Below are positions 38,240 through 46,752 of a DNA stretch of 64,000 bases, piece by piece. The translations under genes were made by a program, and so were the position numbers. The stretch is from positions 71,275-135,274 of the forward strand of contig NZ_JAPYPC010000001.1 of NCBI RefSeq assembly GCF_029937855.1. Reading direction: 5' to 3'. Under the pieces are notes generated by a model, which was given only the letters and a program-made list of their open reading frames with translations, made no database searches and was not told the origin of the DNA. Source of the DNA: Christiangramia sp. Lineage in GTDB: Bacteria > Bacteroidota > Bacteroidia > Flavobacteriales > Flavobacteriaceae. Numbering within the stretch: the stretch's first letter is position 1; each line of letters begins with the position of its first letter.

Positions 38240-39511
38240 TTAATTAAGATTTGATTTAAGCATAGCCACCTGATCTTTAAAAATAGCTTCCATTACAGCA
38301 ATAGTACCTCCAAATAAACTGGAGTTTGAGCCAAGATTTGAAAGCTCGATACTGGTTCTCTCCTTTAGTTGCATCATGCAATAAGTGTTGGTAGATTGTT
38401 GAATGGGTGTAGTGATAAATTGTTTGGCGTGGGCTATTTCCCCTTCAAGGATAATGAGTTCCGGATTAAAGATCTGGATAAGGATGGCAATTCCTTTTCC
38501 AAGGCTTATCCCAATTTCAGACAACAGGTTGATCGCAAACTGGTCTCCTTTATTGGCAGCTTTAATTATGATGGCAAGGTCCATTTTCTCCATCTCCTCA
38601 CTGCTTAAATCATTTAATACTGAAGTTTGTCCCTGCTTAAGACCTTCTTTTGCTTTTCTCACCAGCGCAAGTCCCGAGGCTTCCATTTCCAGGCAGCCTC
38701 TTTTACCGCAATGGCATAACAGACCGTCTTCCGTCATTGGGATATGCCCAAATTCCCCGGCGAATCCGGAATGTCCGGTATGCATTTTCCCACCCATGAT
38801 GATTCCAAGGCCAACACCCCAATCCATAGATATTACTAAAACATTTTCCCTGTCTTTAGCAATTCCGAACCTATATTCGGCCAGGCAGGCACTTTTTGTA
38901 TCATTAAGGATTACCACAGGTTTTTGAAATTTCTTTTCAAATTTGTCGCGGAGAGATTCCGGTTCCTGTTCAGTTAAATAATAGGTGTAGTTCTTGCCTT
39001 CAGTTGTAGATACCAGCCCGGGCATACTAATCCCTATCCCTAATAGTTTTTCGGCATCTATTCCTGAATTTATAATTACCTCCTGAGCTTTTTCGTACAA
39101 CAGGTCTACAATATTTGATTTTGGAGAGATCTCTGTAGCTATAGATTCCTCTGTAATTATCGAGTGGTTGTTGTCGGTGATGGCAATCTTGATCTTGAAC
39201 CTCTTTATATGTATGCTTAGAACAAAAAATGAATGTTCTTTTAATCCATAAAGGTCAGGTTTTCTTCCACCTTCAGATTTTCCCTGTCCTGATTTCACAA
39301 CGATCCCGCTTTTCATCAACTGGTTGATAAGGGCCATGGAAGTGGGCAGGCTTATATTAAATTTTGAGCATATGTCGGCATTGGAAGTACTCCCATTCAA
39401 AAAGAGGTGCTTGATGATCTTAATTTTTTGAAGGAATTTTTTCCTTTCAATATTGCTAATATCAGCCAGAGCCTCTTTAGTGATAAGAAAATCCTGTAAA
39501 GTTTTAGTCAT
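38240..39511 (-). CDS. ROK-family transcriptional repressor (NagC/Mlc-like)
   Basis: A 423-residue ROK regulator: winged helix-turn-helix at about residues 28-80 (NADICSKFNISLPTSMALINQLMKSGIVVKSG), then the sugar-kinase fold with ILNDTKSACLAEYRFG and SMDWGVGLGIIMGG. The ROK zinc motif CHCGKRGCLEMEASG is intact. It should bind an amino-sugar phosphate or free sugar and control this locus. First gene of the repressor-nagB-amidase operon, with a 660-base divergent intergenic region that holds two AT-rich palindromes. Confidence 0.88.
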   Translation of the reverse strand: MTKTLQDFLITKEALADISNIERKKFLQKIKIIKHLFLNGSTSNADICSKFNISLPTSMALINQLMKSGIVVKSGQGKSEGGRKPDLYGLKEHSFFVLSIHIKRFKIKIAITDNNHSIITEESIATEISPKSNIVDLLYEKAQEVIINSGIDAEKLLGIGISMPGLVSTTEGKNYTYYLTEQEPESLRDKFEKKFQKPVVILNDTKSACLAEYRFGIAKDRENVLVISMDWGVGLGIIMGGKMHTGHSGFAGEFGHIPMTEDGLLCHCGKRGCLEMEASGLALVRKAKEGLKQGQTSVLNDLSSEEMEKMDLAIIIKAANKGDQFAINLLSEIGISLGKGIAILIQIFNPELIILEGEIAHAKQFITTPIQQSTNTYCMMQLKERTSIELSNLGSNSSLFGGTIAVMEAIFKDQVAMLKSNLN

Positions 39512-39555
39512 AGAATGATTTGAAAATTTAAAAACAGCTCAAAATACTTCAATTA

Positions 39556-39582
39556 TTTAATTTTCCTAAACCAGAAATTAAA
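39556..39582. promoter_or_regulatory. Candidate ROK-repressor operator 1
   Basis: Inverted repeat TTTAATTT, 11-base spacer, AAATTAAA. The layout (AT-rich half-sites about one turn apart) resembles NagC/Mlc operators. About 45 bases upstream of the repressor start. Confidence 0.4.
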
Positions 39583-39612
39583 ATTATAAAAAAAATCCAA
39601 TTTTGGAAACAA

Positions 39613-39633
39613 TTAAATAAAAATTTTATTTAA
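39613..39633. promoter_or_regulatory. Candidate ROK-repressor operator 2
   Basis: A perfect 21-bp palindrome with a central A, half-site TTAAATAAAA. It contains the TTATTT-type half-site seen in NagC operators. About 100 bases upstream of the repressor gene. Confidence 0.4.
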
Positions 39634-39910
39634 GATTCATTAATTACTAAAAATTTATATTTTTATACTAGAAATTGTCTGAATTCTAATAAGTAAGTAT
39701 TTAGATCATTTAATAAAGAAGGAGAAACACCTAAGTAAGTCCCGCAATAGGATCATGAGAATACTCCTTATTTTTATTGCCGGGAAACACTAAAACATGG
39801 ATATCCAATAATTTGTATTGAGTACGGCTAAATGAGCAAAATGCCTCGCAGATATTGGCAATTCTATAATGTTTGTATTTTGGCCTAAAGTTTAGGTTTT
39901 AGATCATTCA

Positions 39911-40100
39911 TGTCTGGTTAAAGAAACCAGACCGCCTGGCTTTTTAGATATAAGAAGTTAGACCTGAACTTAAATAACTGATAAACATAAGAAGTTTGGA
40001 TCAGTGTTTTTCGAAGGATATTACACTTCAAAAATTTGTAAAAGCAGGCTATAGTAGTAAAATGCTTTGAACTATTGAAGAATACTCGATTCAGATTCGG
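39911..40100 (+). repeat. Diverged interspersed repeat, copy 2
   Basis: Partner of 2131-2305. It begins with a hairpin CTGGTT-N4-AACCAG-type element, followed by the shared blocks AGATATAA, AACTGATAAA and TTTTTCGAAG. It lies in the upstream region of nagZ. Confidence 0.55.
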
Positions 40101-40175
40101 GATTTAAATTTTATACGTCACCTCTGATTTTAGTTAAAAAGAAGATTTATATAGAAGTTTAGAAATACAATAAAG

Positions 40176-43127
40176 ATGCATTTAAATAAAACCTTATTCA
40201 TTTTAGTTATTGGTCTCATGTACGGTCTTAACCTGGAGGCGCAGGAAAGTACTGTCAAAAAACCTGAATTTCTGAAATATAAGAACAGCAAGTGGGTAGA
40301 TTCAATTATGGCCAATCTTTCACCTGATGAAAGAATTGCCCAGCTATTTATGGTACCGGCTTTCTCAAACAAAGGGACAGATCATAAAAAGGAAATACTT
40401 GATCAGGTAAAAAAGTATAAGATAGGCGGACTTATTTTTATGCAGGGAGATCCCAAATCCCAGCTAGAGTTGATGAACGATTATCAGCTTGCTTCTGAAA
40501 CTCCTTTAATTGGCGCCATAGATGCAGAGTGGGGCTTAGGAATGAGGCTTGAAAATTCTATAAGCTATCCTTATCAAATGGCCCTTGGCGCGATTCAGGG
40601 TGAGGAACTTATTTATGAAATGGGAGTTGAAATTGCAAGACAGATAAAAAGATCGGGTTTGCATATCAATTTTGGTCCGGTGGTAGATGTGAATAATAAT
40701 CCGCAGAACCCGGTGATCAATTACCGATCTTTTGGAGAAGACAAAGAGAACGTCACTAAAAAGGGGATTGCTTATACGAAAGGAATGCAGAGTCAGAAGC
40801 TATTGGCAACTGCAAAACACTTTCCGGGTCATGGAGATACCGATACCGATTCGCATTTAGCTTTGCCACAGATAAACCATCCTTTTGAAAGACTTGACGA
40901 ACTGGAAATGTATCCTTTTAAAGAATTGATAAATGCGGGAATTGGAGGAGTTATGGTTGCCCACCTGGATATTCCTGCCCTGGATTCCACAAACACACCC
41001 TCTACCTTATCAAAACCTATTATAACAGGTATATTAAAGGAAAGACTTGGATTTAAAGGCCTTATTGTTACAGACGCAATGAATATGAAAGGAGTAGCCG
41101 AAGGGAATGAACCGGGAGTAGTTGATAAAGATGCGATACTTGCCGGGAATGATCTTTTAGAGTTTTCTGAGGATGTTCCCAAAGCAATTGCGGAGATTAA
41201 AAAGGCTATAAAGAATGGTCTCATATCTCAAAAAGAGATCGATGAACGTTGCCGGAAGATATTGGCAGTTAAACAGTGGGTTGGGCTGGATAATTACGAA
41301 GCTTTACCTGTTGAGAATGTTGAAAAGGAGGTAAATGGTGCCGGGTCAAAGTGGTTAAATAGACAACTAGTTGAGGCTTCGTTAACTTTACTAAAGAATG
41401 AAAATTCATTATTACCTCTCAAGCACCTGGACACTTTAAAAATAGCTTCGGTTTCCATAGGAGCTTCAAAAGAGACTAAATTTCAGCAGGCTTTGAATCT
41501 TTACACTCAAGTAAAGAATTTTCAGCTAAAAAGGGATGCTCAAGAAGGGGATATTGTACAGCTAAACGAAAAGCTTAAGGAATTTAATATAGTGATCGTA
41601 GGTTTGCATGATTTCAGCATCCGACCCAGAAACGAATTGGATCTAACGGAAGCGGTGCGAAATTTTATTTTAGAAAACTCTTCAAAAACCAATATTATTT
41701 TCAGCTTATTTAAGAATCCGTATGTGATCAATAGTCTGGATAATATTGAAAATGCTGATGTTTTAATTGAAACTTATCAGGATTCAGATCTCACCCAGGA
41801 ACTTGCTGCTCAATTAATTTTTGGCGGAATAGGAGCTTCAGGAAAACTTCCAGTAAGTATTGGTGAAAAATTTAAAGCTGGAGAAGGCCTGGAGATAAAA
41901 GGTGGAATGAGGTTTAAATATACTGTTCCGGAAGATGCCAATATGAATTCCAGGAAGCTGGGTAAAGGGATAGACTCTTTAATGCACCAGGCAATGAGTG
42001 CTAAAGCAATCCCCGGTGGAGTAGTGTTGGTAGCTAAAGATCAAAAAATTGTTTTTCACAGAGCTTACGGATTTCATGAATATAGCGACACTATCAAAGT
42101 TGATAAAACAGATTTATATGATCTGGCTTCAGTTAGTAAGATTTCCACCGCCTTACCAGCCATCATGAAATTATATGATGAAGGTAAATTTGATCTCGAA
42201 GCCGGAATCGATGACTATTTCCCATATTTCAGGAATTCTAACAAAACGGAAGCTTCATTCAGGCAAATATTTGCCCATCAGGCGCGATTTAAGCCATGGA
42301 TTCCCTATTGGAAAAACACTCTTAGAAATAACGGAAGCTTTAAATGGAACACTTTTAAAAAGGATTCCTCTGCGAGATACCCAATTCATGTAAGTGACGA
42401 TTTATGGTTGCATAGAAATTACAGGAAGAAGATGTTCAAAGCGATTAAAAATTCTCCCTTAGAGCAAGAGGCGAAATATAAATATTCCGGACTCCTATTT
42501 TATCTCTTGCCAGACATAGTGGAAACGATTTCTCAGGAAGATTACCTGAAATATATCAATGATAATTTTTATAAAAAATTAGGAGCTACAACCGTTACAT
42601 ATAATCCGGCCCAAAAATTTGATTTAAATAGAATTGTTCCCACAGAGAATGACTTCAATTTCAGAAAAGAAAGAATCCATGGGAATGTTCATGATGAAGG
42701 AGCTATAATGATGGGTGGTGTTTCAGCAAATGCCGGTTTATTTGCCAATGCCAATGACCTGGCAAAATTGATGCAAATGTATTTGAACATGGGTGAATAT
42801 GGCGGTGTAAGATATATAGAGGAAGCTACTTTACAGGAATTTACAAAAACGCAATTCCCTGAAAATGAAAATCACCGGGCGATAGCATTTGATAAACCTT
42901 ATCTTGAATACCAAGGAAAAGATAGTAATACTGCAAAAGATGCTAGCTCAGATAGTTTTGGACATACAGGATTTACGGGAACGATGGTATGGATGGATCC
43001 AAAAGAAGATCTTTTATATATTTTCCTGTCTAACAGGGTGTTGCCAACACGAGCAAATACAAGGCTTTACAAGTTAAATACCAGAACTGAGATCCAGCAG
43101 GTAATCTATGATGCTATTAAAAAATAG
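40176..43127 (+). CDS. nagZ: GH3 N-acetylhexosaminidase (NagZ) fused to a serine beta-lactamase-fold domain
   Basis: A 983-residue exported protein. A signal peptide (about 1-22) precedes the GH3 barrel (about 40-375) with the NagZ loop KHFPGHGDTDTDSH and catalytic D300 in VTDAMNM, then the GH3 C-terminal domain (to about 575), then a class C beta-lactamase/PBP-fold domain (595-980). That domain has SVSK (S652, K655), YSG in place of YxN, and GHTGF in place of KTG. GH3-NagZ removes GlcNAc from muropeptides; the second domain may hydrolyse peptide or ester bonds. The fusion is known in Bacteroidetes. It is divergent from the repressor operon. Confidence 0.9.
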   Translation: MHLNKTLFILVIGLMYGLNLEAQESTVKKPEFLKYKNSKWVDSIMANLSPDERIAQLFMVPAFSNKGTDHKKEILDQVKKYKIGGLIFMQGDPKSQLELMNDYQLASETPLIGAIDAEWGLGMRLENSISYPYQMALGAIQGEELIYEMGVEIARQIKRSGLHINFGPVVDVNNNPQNPVINYRSFGEDKENVTKKGIAYTKGMQSQKLLATAKHFPGHGDTDTDSHLALPQINHPFERLDELEMYPFKELINAGIGGVMVAHLDIPALDSTNTPSTLSKPIITGILKERLGFKGLIVTDAMNMKGVAEGNEPGVVDKDAILAGNDLLEFSEDVPKAIAEIKKAIKNGLISQKEIDERCRKILAVKQWVGLDNYEALPVENVEKEVNGAGSKWLNRQLVEASLTLLKNENSLLPLKHLDTLKIASVSIGASKETKFQQALNLYTQVKNFQLKRDAQEGDIVQLNEKLKEFNIVIVGLHDFSIRPRNELDLTEAVRNFILENSSKTNIIFSLFKNPYVINSLDNIENADVLIETYQDSDLTQELAAQLIFGGIGASGKLPVSIGEKFKAGEGLEIKGGMRFKYTVPEDANMNSRKLGKGIDSLMHQAMSAKAIPGGVVLVAKDQKIVFHRAYGFHEYSDTIKVDKTDLYDLASVSKISTALPAIMKLYDEGKFDLEAGIDDYFPYFRNSNKTEASFRQIFAHQARFKPWIPYWKNTLRNNGSFKWNTFKKDSSARYPIHVSDDLWLHRNYRKKMFKAIKNSPLEQEAKYKYSGLLFYLLPDIVETISQEDYLKYINDNFYKKLGATTVTYNPAQKFDLNRIVPTENDFNFRKERIHGNVHDEGAIMMGGVSANAGLFANANDLAKLMQMYLNMGEYGGVRYIEEATLQEFTKTQFPENENHRAIAFDKPYLEYQGKDSNTAKDASSDSFGHTGFTGTMVWMDPKEDLLYIFLSNRVLPTRANTRLYKLNTRTEIQQVIYDAIKK

Positions 43128-43128
43128 G

Positions 43129-43154
43129 TTTTAAATTTCCCGGAAAATTTAAAA
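43129..43154 (+). terminator. Hairpin after nagZ
   Basis: A perfect 10-bp stem TTTTAAATTT/AAATTTAAAA with a 6-base loop, 2 bases after the stop codon. The U-run is weak, so this may stabilise the mRNA end rather than terminate fully. Confidence 0.5.
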
Positions 43155-43192
43155 TAGTATAAAGTATTTACCAGAGACTTACTAAAAATCTG

Positions 43193-43220
43193 TTGAAGTA
43201 TTCAATAAATTTTATATTTG
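43193..43220 (+). promoter_or_regulatory. Promoter of the outer-membrane beta-barrel gene
   Basis: TTG at 43193-43195 and TATATTTG at 43213-43220 (TAnnTTTG), 17-base spacer. The -7 overlaps a possible TTG start at 43218, which supports the ATG at 43254 as the true start. Confidence 0.5.
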
Positions 43221-43253
43221 TCAATCTTTTATGGAAAATTATCTCAAATTTTT

Positions 43254-45674
43254 ATGCTGAAAATAAAGTTCGCCCCCCTTCTTTTCCTGCTAGCACCATA
43301 TGTTGTCTTTTCACAGAGTTCACTTAGCGGAAGTATTCAGGATCAGGATAAAAAGCCAGTTGCCTTTGCCAATGTGATTCTTTTAAGCGCTGAAGATTCC
43401 ACAAGCGTTTTCAAAGGCACCATTTCTGAAGAAAACGGCAGTTTTTTACTGGAAAATATCGTAGACAGCACATACTTACTGAAAGTTTCTTTTGTGGGAT
43501 ATGCAGAAAGTTTTCAGAAGGTTAAAGTGAATGGTAACACCAATATGCAGCCAATCATATTAGAAGAATCTTCAGATAATCTTGATGAGGTGGTAGTAAA
43601 TGCCCGACAACCTAAAGTAATCCGGAAGATAGACAGGCTTGTTTTTGAAGTGGAAAATACCACACTTTCCACAGGAAATTCTTTTGAAATTTTAAAAAGA
43701 ACACCGGGAGTTATTTTGAGCCAGGGACAACTACTGGTAAAGAACAGGCCTGCGACAGTCTATATCAATGATAGAAAGGTTTATCTAAGCTCCCAGGAAT
43801 TACAACAATTGCTGGAAGGTTTTTCCGCAGAAAATATCAAATCTGTAGAAGTTATTACGAATCCACCGGCCAGATATGATGCTGAAGGTGGTGCCATCTT
43901 AAATATTAAAACCTCAAAGAATATATCGATTGGCTATAAAGGAAGTTTAAATGCTTCCAATACCATTGCCGTAGAACCAAAATACAATATTGGTACCAGC
44001 CACTACTATAAAACTGACTGGCTGAATTTGTATGCCAGCTATAATTACAACGATAGGGACCTGTATAAAAATGATGAAAGTTTTATAGAGTATTATGAAC
44101 CGAACGGAAGTGTGGATTCAAGATGGATTACAGATTTTGAAAAAAATACGTATATGTATTCCCACAGTCTCAATACTATTCTGGACTTTACGCTGAGTGA
44201 GGTTAGTAGCCTGAGCTTAAGTGCTAATATCCAGATCACTCCAGATTCAGATAACGATATTAACGGTTTGACCAATATTTACGATCGTAATAATGCACTG
44301 GACTCCCTATTCACTACAGATAGTAGGTTGCATAGTACCACCGATAATGTTCTTCTGGCTGCTACCTATAATACCAGTCTTGGTGAAAACGGCACTTTAT
44401 CTGCAATTGCTAATTATATCAATTATGATAACAGTCAATTGCAGCATATCATGACCAATTATTTTGAAGAGGATGATAGTTTTCTTAGAAACAATTCATT
44501 CACTACGGAAGCAGAGCAACACAGCGAAATATATACCGGTCAGGTAGATATTTCGACACCGTTGGGATCTACCAGTTTTGAAAGCGGACTGAAATATTCC
44601 AGTTTAAGGACTGAAAGTGGCCAGGATTATTTTGATACCAATTCCGGATCCCAGCAGTTTTCCGCAGAACTTTCTGATAATTTGGATTACGAGGAAGACA
44701 TTTATGCTGCTTACGCCAGTATGTCTAAAGACTGGGAAAAATGGTCTTTAAAACTAGGATTACGCGGGGAATATACAGACGTTCAGGGAGTTTCTGAAAG
44801 CCTTGGACTGGTTAATTCCCAGGATTATCTGGAATTATTCCCAACTTTCTATCTCAATTATAATCTTTCGGAAGATCATTCCTTCGGGGCAGAATATAGC
44901 AGAAGAATTACCAGACCCAGATTTGAAAATTTAAATACGTATAGATATTTCCTGAATGAGAATAATTTTCAGGACGGAAATCCGGATCTAAATCCTGCGA
45001 TTTCCAATATGATCAAGTTTAGTTATGCCTATAAGAACAAGTTGTTCTTTGATCTGTATTGGGATAGAGCGAATAATGAAATTGCTACCATACCTTTTCA
45101 GGATAATGAAAATAGAAATCTGCGCTCCTCAAGTTTGAATATGGATTTTAGTCAGCAGTATAGTTTTGATATAAGTTATTATGATTATCTCACCGATTGG
45201 TGGATTCTTTCTGCCTATACCTCATTTTTCTATATGCAAAATGATTTTCCTGCGTTGGAAAGCGGGGGGCAAATCGTTACCAATGATGTTTTTGGAGCTT
45301 ATATATACGCCGGTAATTTCTTTACTTTATCTAAAGACGGAACCTTCTCCGGTGAAGCGACCACTACTTTTATTCCAGATTATATCTCCGGTTCCTATGA
45401 ATTTGAGGAACCTCAATTCGGTTTAAATTTGGGTCTTAGAAAGACTTTCTTCGATTCACGATTGGTAACTACGGTAAATGTGGAGGATATCTTTAACACC
45501 ATGAATATTCCGCTGAGATCGCAATATCTAAATCAGAATAACTCCTTTTTTGCGATGCCAGAGTCAAGAATGATACGATTTGGAGTCATTTATAAATTCG
45601 GTAATTTCAAGTTGGGTGATAATAAACGTGCGATTACTGCTGAAGAAAGTGCACGTTTAGAATCCAAAAATTAG
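43254..45674 (+). CDS. Outer-membrane beta-barrel protein with CarboxypepD-regulatory-like N-terminus (TonB-receptor-like)
   Basis: An 806-residue outer-membrane protein. Signal peptide MLKIKFAPLLFLLAPYVVFSQ, then a CarboxypepD-reg-like domain (about 23-105, SGSIQDQDKKPVAFANVILL), a plug-like region (LKRTPGVILSQGQLLVKNRPATVYINDRKV; VITNPPARYDAEGGAILNI), and a C-terminal barrel with alternating aromatic strands ending MIRFGVIYKFGNFKLGDNKR. This is the OMP_b-brl_3 type rather than a SusC. The start is the ATG, since the upstream TTG lies within the promoter. Substrate unknown; a link with the salvage locus is only positional. Confidence 0.87.
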   Translation: MLKIKFAPLLFLLAPYVVFSQSSLSGSIQDQDKKPVAFANVILLSAEDSTSVFKGTISEENGSFLLENIVDSTYLLKVSFVGYAESFQKVKVNGNTNMQPIILEESSDNLDEVVVNARQPKVIRKIDRLVFEVENTTLSTGNSFEILKRTPGVILSQGQLLVKNRPATVYINDRKVYLSSQELQQLLEGFSAENIKSVEVITNPPARYDAEGGAILNIKTSKNISIGYKGSLNASNTIAVEPKYNIGTSHYYKTDWLNLYASYNYNDRDLYKNDESFIEYYEPNGSVDSRWITDFEKNTYMYSHSLNTILDFTLSEVSSLSLSANIQITPDSDNDINGLTNIYDRNNALDSLFTTDSRLHSTTDNVLLAATYNTSLGENGTLSAIANYINYDNSQLQHIMTNYFEEDDSFLRNNSFTTEAEQHSEIYTGQVDISTPLGSTSFESGLKYSSLRTESGQDYFDTNSGSQQFSAELSDNLDYEEDIYAAYASMSKDWEKWSLKLGLRGEYTDVQGVSESLGLVNSQDYLELFPTFYLNYNLSEDHSFGAEYSRRITRPRFENLNTYRYFLNENNFQDGNPDLNPAISNMIKFSYAYKNKLFFDLYWDRANNEIATIPFQDNENRNLRSSSLNMDFSQQYSFDISYYDYLTDWWILSAYTSFFYMQNDFPALESGGQIVTNDVFGAYIYAGNFFTLSKDGTFSGEATTTFIPDYISGSYEFEEPQFGLNLGLRKTFFDSRLVTTVNVEDIFNTMNIPLRSQYLNQNNSFFAMPESRMIRFGVIYKFGNFKLGDNKRAITAEESARLESKN

Positions 45675-45721
45675 AAAAGAACAGCTTACGCAACTTATTT
45701 TCAGGCATTAGAATTATTTAG

Positions 45722-45729
45722 TAATTTTG
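45722..45729 (+). promoter_or_regulatory. -7 element for dusB
   Basis: TAATTTTG fits TAnnTTTG, 21 bases before the dusB start. Confidence 0.4.
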
Positions 45730-45750
45730 CCACCTCAATAGACAGAAGTT

Positions 45751-46743
45751 TTGGCGAAAATTGGAAATATAGATGTAGGAGACTTCCCGTTGCTTTTAGC
45801 ACCGATGGAAGATGTGAGCGACCCACCTTTTCGTGCCTTGTGCAAGGAGCAGGGTGCAGATGTGGTGTATACTGAATTTATTTCTTCAGAAGGGCTTATT
45901 CGCGACGCTGCGAAAAGCACTATGAAACTCGATATTTACGAAAAAGAACGTCCGGTTGGAATTCAGATCTTTGGAGCCAACCTGGAATCCATGCTTCAAT
46001 CTGTTGAAATTGTGGAAAAATCTGGACCCGATATCATAGATATTAATTTTGGGTGTCCGGTAAAAAAAGTGGTTTCCAAGGGAGCAGGCGCCGGAATCCT
46101 TAAAGATATAGACCTGATGGTTTCCTTAACCGAAGCTATGGTGAAACACACCAAACTTCCGGTGACCGTAAAAACCAGGTTAGGATGGGATCATGATTCC
46201 ATCAAAATTCTCGAGGTTGCTGAAAGGCTGCAGGATGTAGGCTGTAAGGCAATTTCTATTCATGGGAGAACCAGAGCACAGATGTATAAAGGAGAAGCAG
46301 ACTGGGCTCCTATTGCTGAGGTAAAGAATAATCCCAGGATGCATATTCCGGTTTTTGGTAATGGTGATGTGGATTCTCCTGAAAGGGCTATGGAAATGCG
46401 CGATGATTACGGACTGGATGGTGCCATGATAGGTCGGGCGAGTATTGGATATCCCTGGTTCTTTAGAGAAGTGAAACATTATTTTGAAACAGGTAAGCAT
46501 ATGGCTCCTCCAACGCTGGAAGAACGTGTTGATGCTGCCAGAAGACACCTTCAAATGTCGATAGACTGGAAAGGCGAAAAACTTGGTGTCTTTGAAACAA
46601 GGCGCCATTATACCAATTATTTTAAAGGGATTCCGCACTTTAAAGAATACCGGATGAAGATGGTAACCAGCGATGATTCCGTAGACGTTTTTAAAGCTTT
46701 TGATGAGGTGGAAAAAGAATTCGCAGGATACGAATTTGCCTAA
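45751..46743 (+). CDS. dusB: tRNA-dihydrouridine synthase
   Basis: A 330-residue FMN enzyme that reduces uridines to dihydrouridine in tRNA D-loops. Motifs: LLLAPMEDVSDPPFRALC, then IDINFGCPVKKVVSKGAGAGIL with the catalytic Cys in NFGCP, then PVTVKTRLGWD, SIHGRTRAQMYKGEADW, FGNGDV and AMIGRASIGYPWFF. The DusB subgroup fits. The start is a TTG, because no ATG occurs before the conserved LLLAPME. Convergent with the LolC/E-type permease gene, 9 bases between stops. Confidence 0.94.
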   Translation: MAKIGNIDVGDFPLLLAPMEDVSDPPFRALCKEQGADVVYTEFISSEGLIRDAAKSTMKLDIYEKERPVGIQIFGANLESMLQSVEIVEKSGPDIIDINFGCPVKKVVSKGAGAGILKDIDLMVSLTEAMVKHTKLPVTVKTRLGWDHDSIKILEVAERLQDVGCKAISIHGRTRAQMYKGEADWAPIAEVKNNPRMHIPVFGNGDVDSPERAMEMRDDYGLDGAMIGRASIGYPWFFREVKHYFETGKHMAPPTLEERVDAARRHLQMSIDWKGEKLGVFETRRHYTNYFKGIPHFKEYRMKMVTSDDSVDVFKAFDEVEKEFAGYEFA

Positions 46744-46752
46744 TTTATTATT

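Larger units (their letters stand above)
39512..40175. other. Divergent intergenic region between the ROK repressor and nagZ genes
   Basis: 664 bases with no convincing gene. It holds two palindromes close to the repressor start (39556-39582 and 39613-39633), and a diverged repeat copy at 39911-40100. Between them the minus strand has about 45 codons without a stop (ending ...KEYSHDPIAGLT), too little to call a gene. Confidence 0.55.

Noticed and set aside
39775-39900. Minus-strand open stretch ending in KEYSHDPIAGLT as a gene remnant
   Set aside because: Only about 45 codons, bounded by stops, and no family I can name.
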